Source: an uncultured Oscillospiraceae bacterium (GTDB taxonomy: Bacteria > Bacillota > Clostridia > Oscillospirales > Oscillospiraceae). From it: a stretch of 23,195 nucleotides of DNA. The position numbers and the translations under genes are program-made. The notes below the pieces were generated by a model. That model was given only the letters and a program-made list of their open reading frames with translations. It made no database searches and was not told the origin of the DNA. Shown piece by piece: positions 22,888 to 23,195 of the stretch (position 1 is the first letter of the stretch; each line of letters begins with the position of its first letter). The DNA is taken from the NCBI GenBank assembly GCA_934631005.1, contig CAKTXA010000036.1, forward strand, positions 1-23,195, written 5' to 3'.

Positions 22888-23061
22888 TCACATCACCTGC
22901 GCCATAAAATTGCCCATCTTTTCAGCTGCGCTTTCCTGCATCTGCCGTGTGACGTGGGTGTAGGTACGGAGCGTGAAGCCCGCGTCGAAGTGACCGAGCA
23001 TACTGGACACCGTTTTCACATCCACGCCGTTTTGGAGTGCCAACGTTGCGAATGTGTGCCC
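22888..23061 (-). pseudogene. C-terminal remnant of a tyrosine-family site-specific integrase
   Basis: Read on the minus strand from 23058: HTFATLALQNGVD..., then MLGHFDAGFTLRTYTHVT, and a stop at 22890-22888. This is the C-terminal catalytic part of a phage/ICE tyrosine recombinase: the first conserved His of (R)HTFAT, the second His of LGH, and the nucleophile Tyr of TYTH. In-frame sequence is lost immediately upstream: GGG, then TAA at 23064-23062. Only 56 codons remain, without the catalytic Arg or N-terminal domains, so the gene is broken or interrupted. The position beside a tRNA gene fits an old integration site. Confidence 0.82.
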
Positions 23062-23195
23062 TTACGGTATAATTACGACAAACCGGAAAAGCCCCGTATA
23101 TCAAGGGTTGTAGGTTTATGGCAAGGTTTTTCATCCTTTTCCAAACCGAAAAATCGAGCCGCGAAGTAGTTATATCGTAGGGGGTGTTATAGTAA
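23062..23195. other. AT-richer DNA of unknown origin abutting the integrase remnant
   Basis: By my count about 41% G+C, well below the neighbouring genes, and it begins exactly where integrase homology stops. No gene, transposase end or group II intron domain V was recognised. It may be the end of an inserted element that continues past the window. Confidence 0.5.

Noticed and set aside
22688..22891. Minus-strand open frame ending in GLEPATC over the tRNA
   Set aside because: Its C-terminus is the antisense of tRNA-Thr, a well-known type of false gene call.
23062..23195. Group II intron interrupting the integrase
   Set aside because: The insertion at a conserved catalytic motif would fit, but I see no domain V/VI sequence next to the junction, so I leave the origin open.

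Overview
This is a GC-rich chromosomal segment, most likely from a Clostridia-class Firmicute of the Oscillospiraceae type. The inference rests on gene content: two S-layer-homology (SLH) surface proteins with InlB-type repeats, a YlmH/S4 protein next to a DUF896 protein, a YezD-type protein, strong GGAGG ribosome binding sites, and sigma-A-like promoters in high-GC DNA. No rRNA or species marker is present, so genus is not assignable.

Layout. (1) 190-2889, minus: secreted SLH protein with an InlB-type repeat and an unusual block of eight 10-residue repeats. (2) 3016-6150: an SDR (SrlD-like) and a PHP-domain protein on the minus strand, divergent from a nucleoside hydrolase on the plus strand. 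A near-palindrome lies between the two back-to-back promoters. (3) 6209-6784: a small XRE repressor divergent from an 82-residue protein, with two matching 17-bp palindromic operators between them. (4) 7366-10924, minus: operon ylmH - DUF896 - MBOAT acyltransferase - DHHW/SGNH-like protein, bracketed by inverted copies of a ~400-bp structured intergenic repeat. (5) 11479-14818, plus: operon of a HI0933-type flavoprotein, a second FAD-dependent protein and a GNAT acetyltransferase, joined by ATGA-type overlaps. A third structured repeat follows. (6) 15103-20718, minus: a cobalamin riboswitch, an intrinsic terminator, a YezD (DUF2292) protein, a second terminator, then a very large SLH protein (six InlB-like repeats, a DUF4430/transcobalamin-C-like domain, three SLH domains). 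(7) 20870-22518, plus: a 93-residue unknown protein overlapping a second member of the FAD-dependent family, this one with a cysteine cluster. (8) 22650-23195: tRNA-Thr(CGT), then the C-terminal remnant of a tyrosine integrase cut at its conserved His box, then AT-richer DNA of unknown origin.

The most interesting signals are the cobalamin riboswitch upstream of a YezD gene and an SLH/DUF4430 protein (a possible B12-responsive cell-surface module), the family of cloverleaf-like intergenic repeats (one copy with 26-bp perfect terminal inverted repeats), and the two-operator XRE switch with one operator inside the promoter spacer. All functional assignments come from motif recognition by eye; no database search was run.
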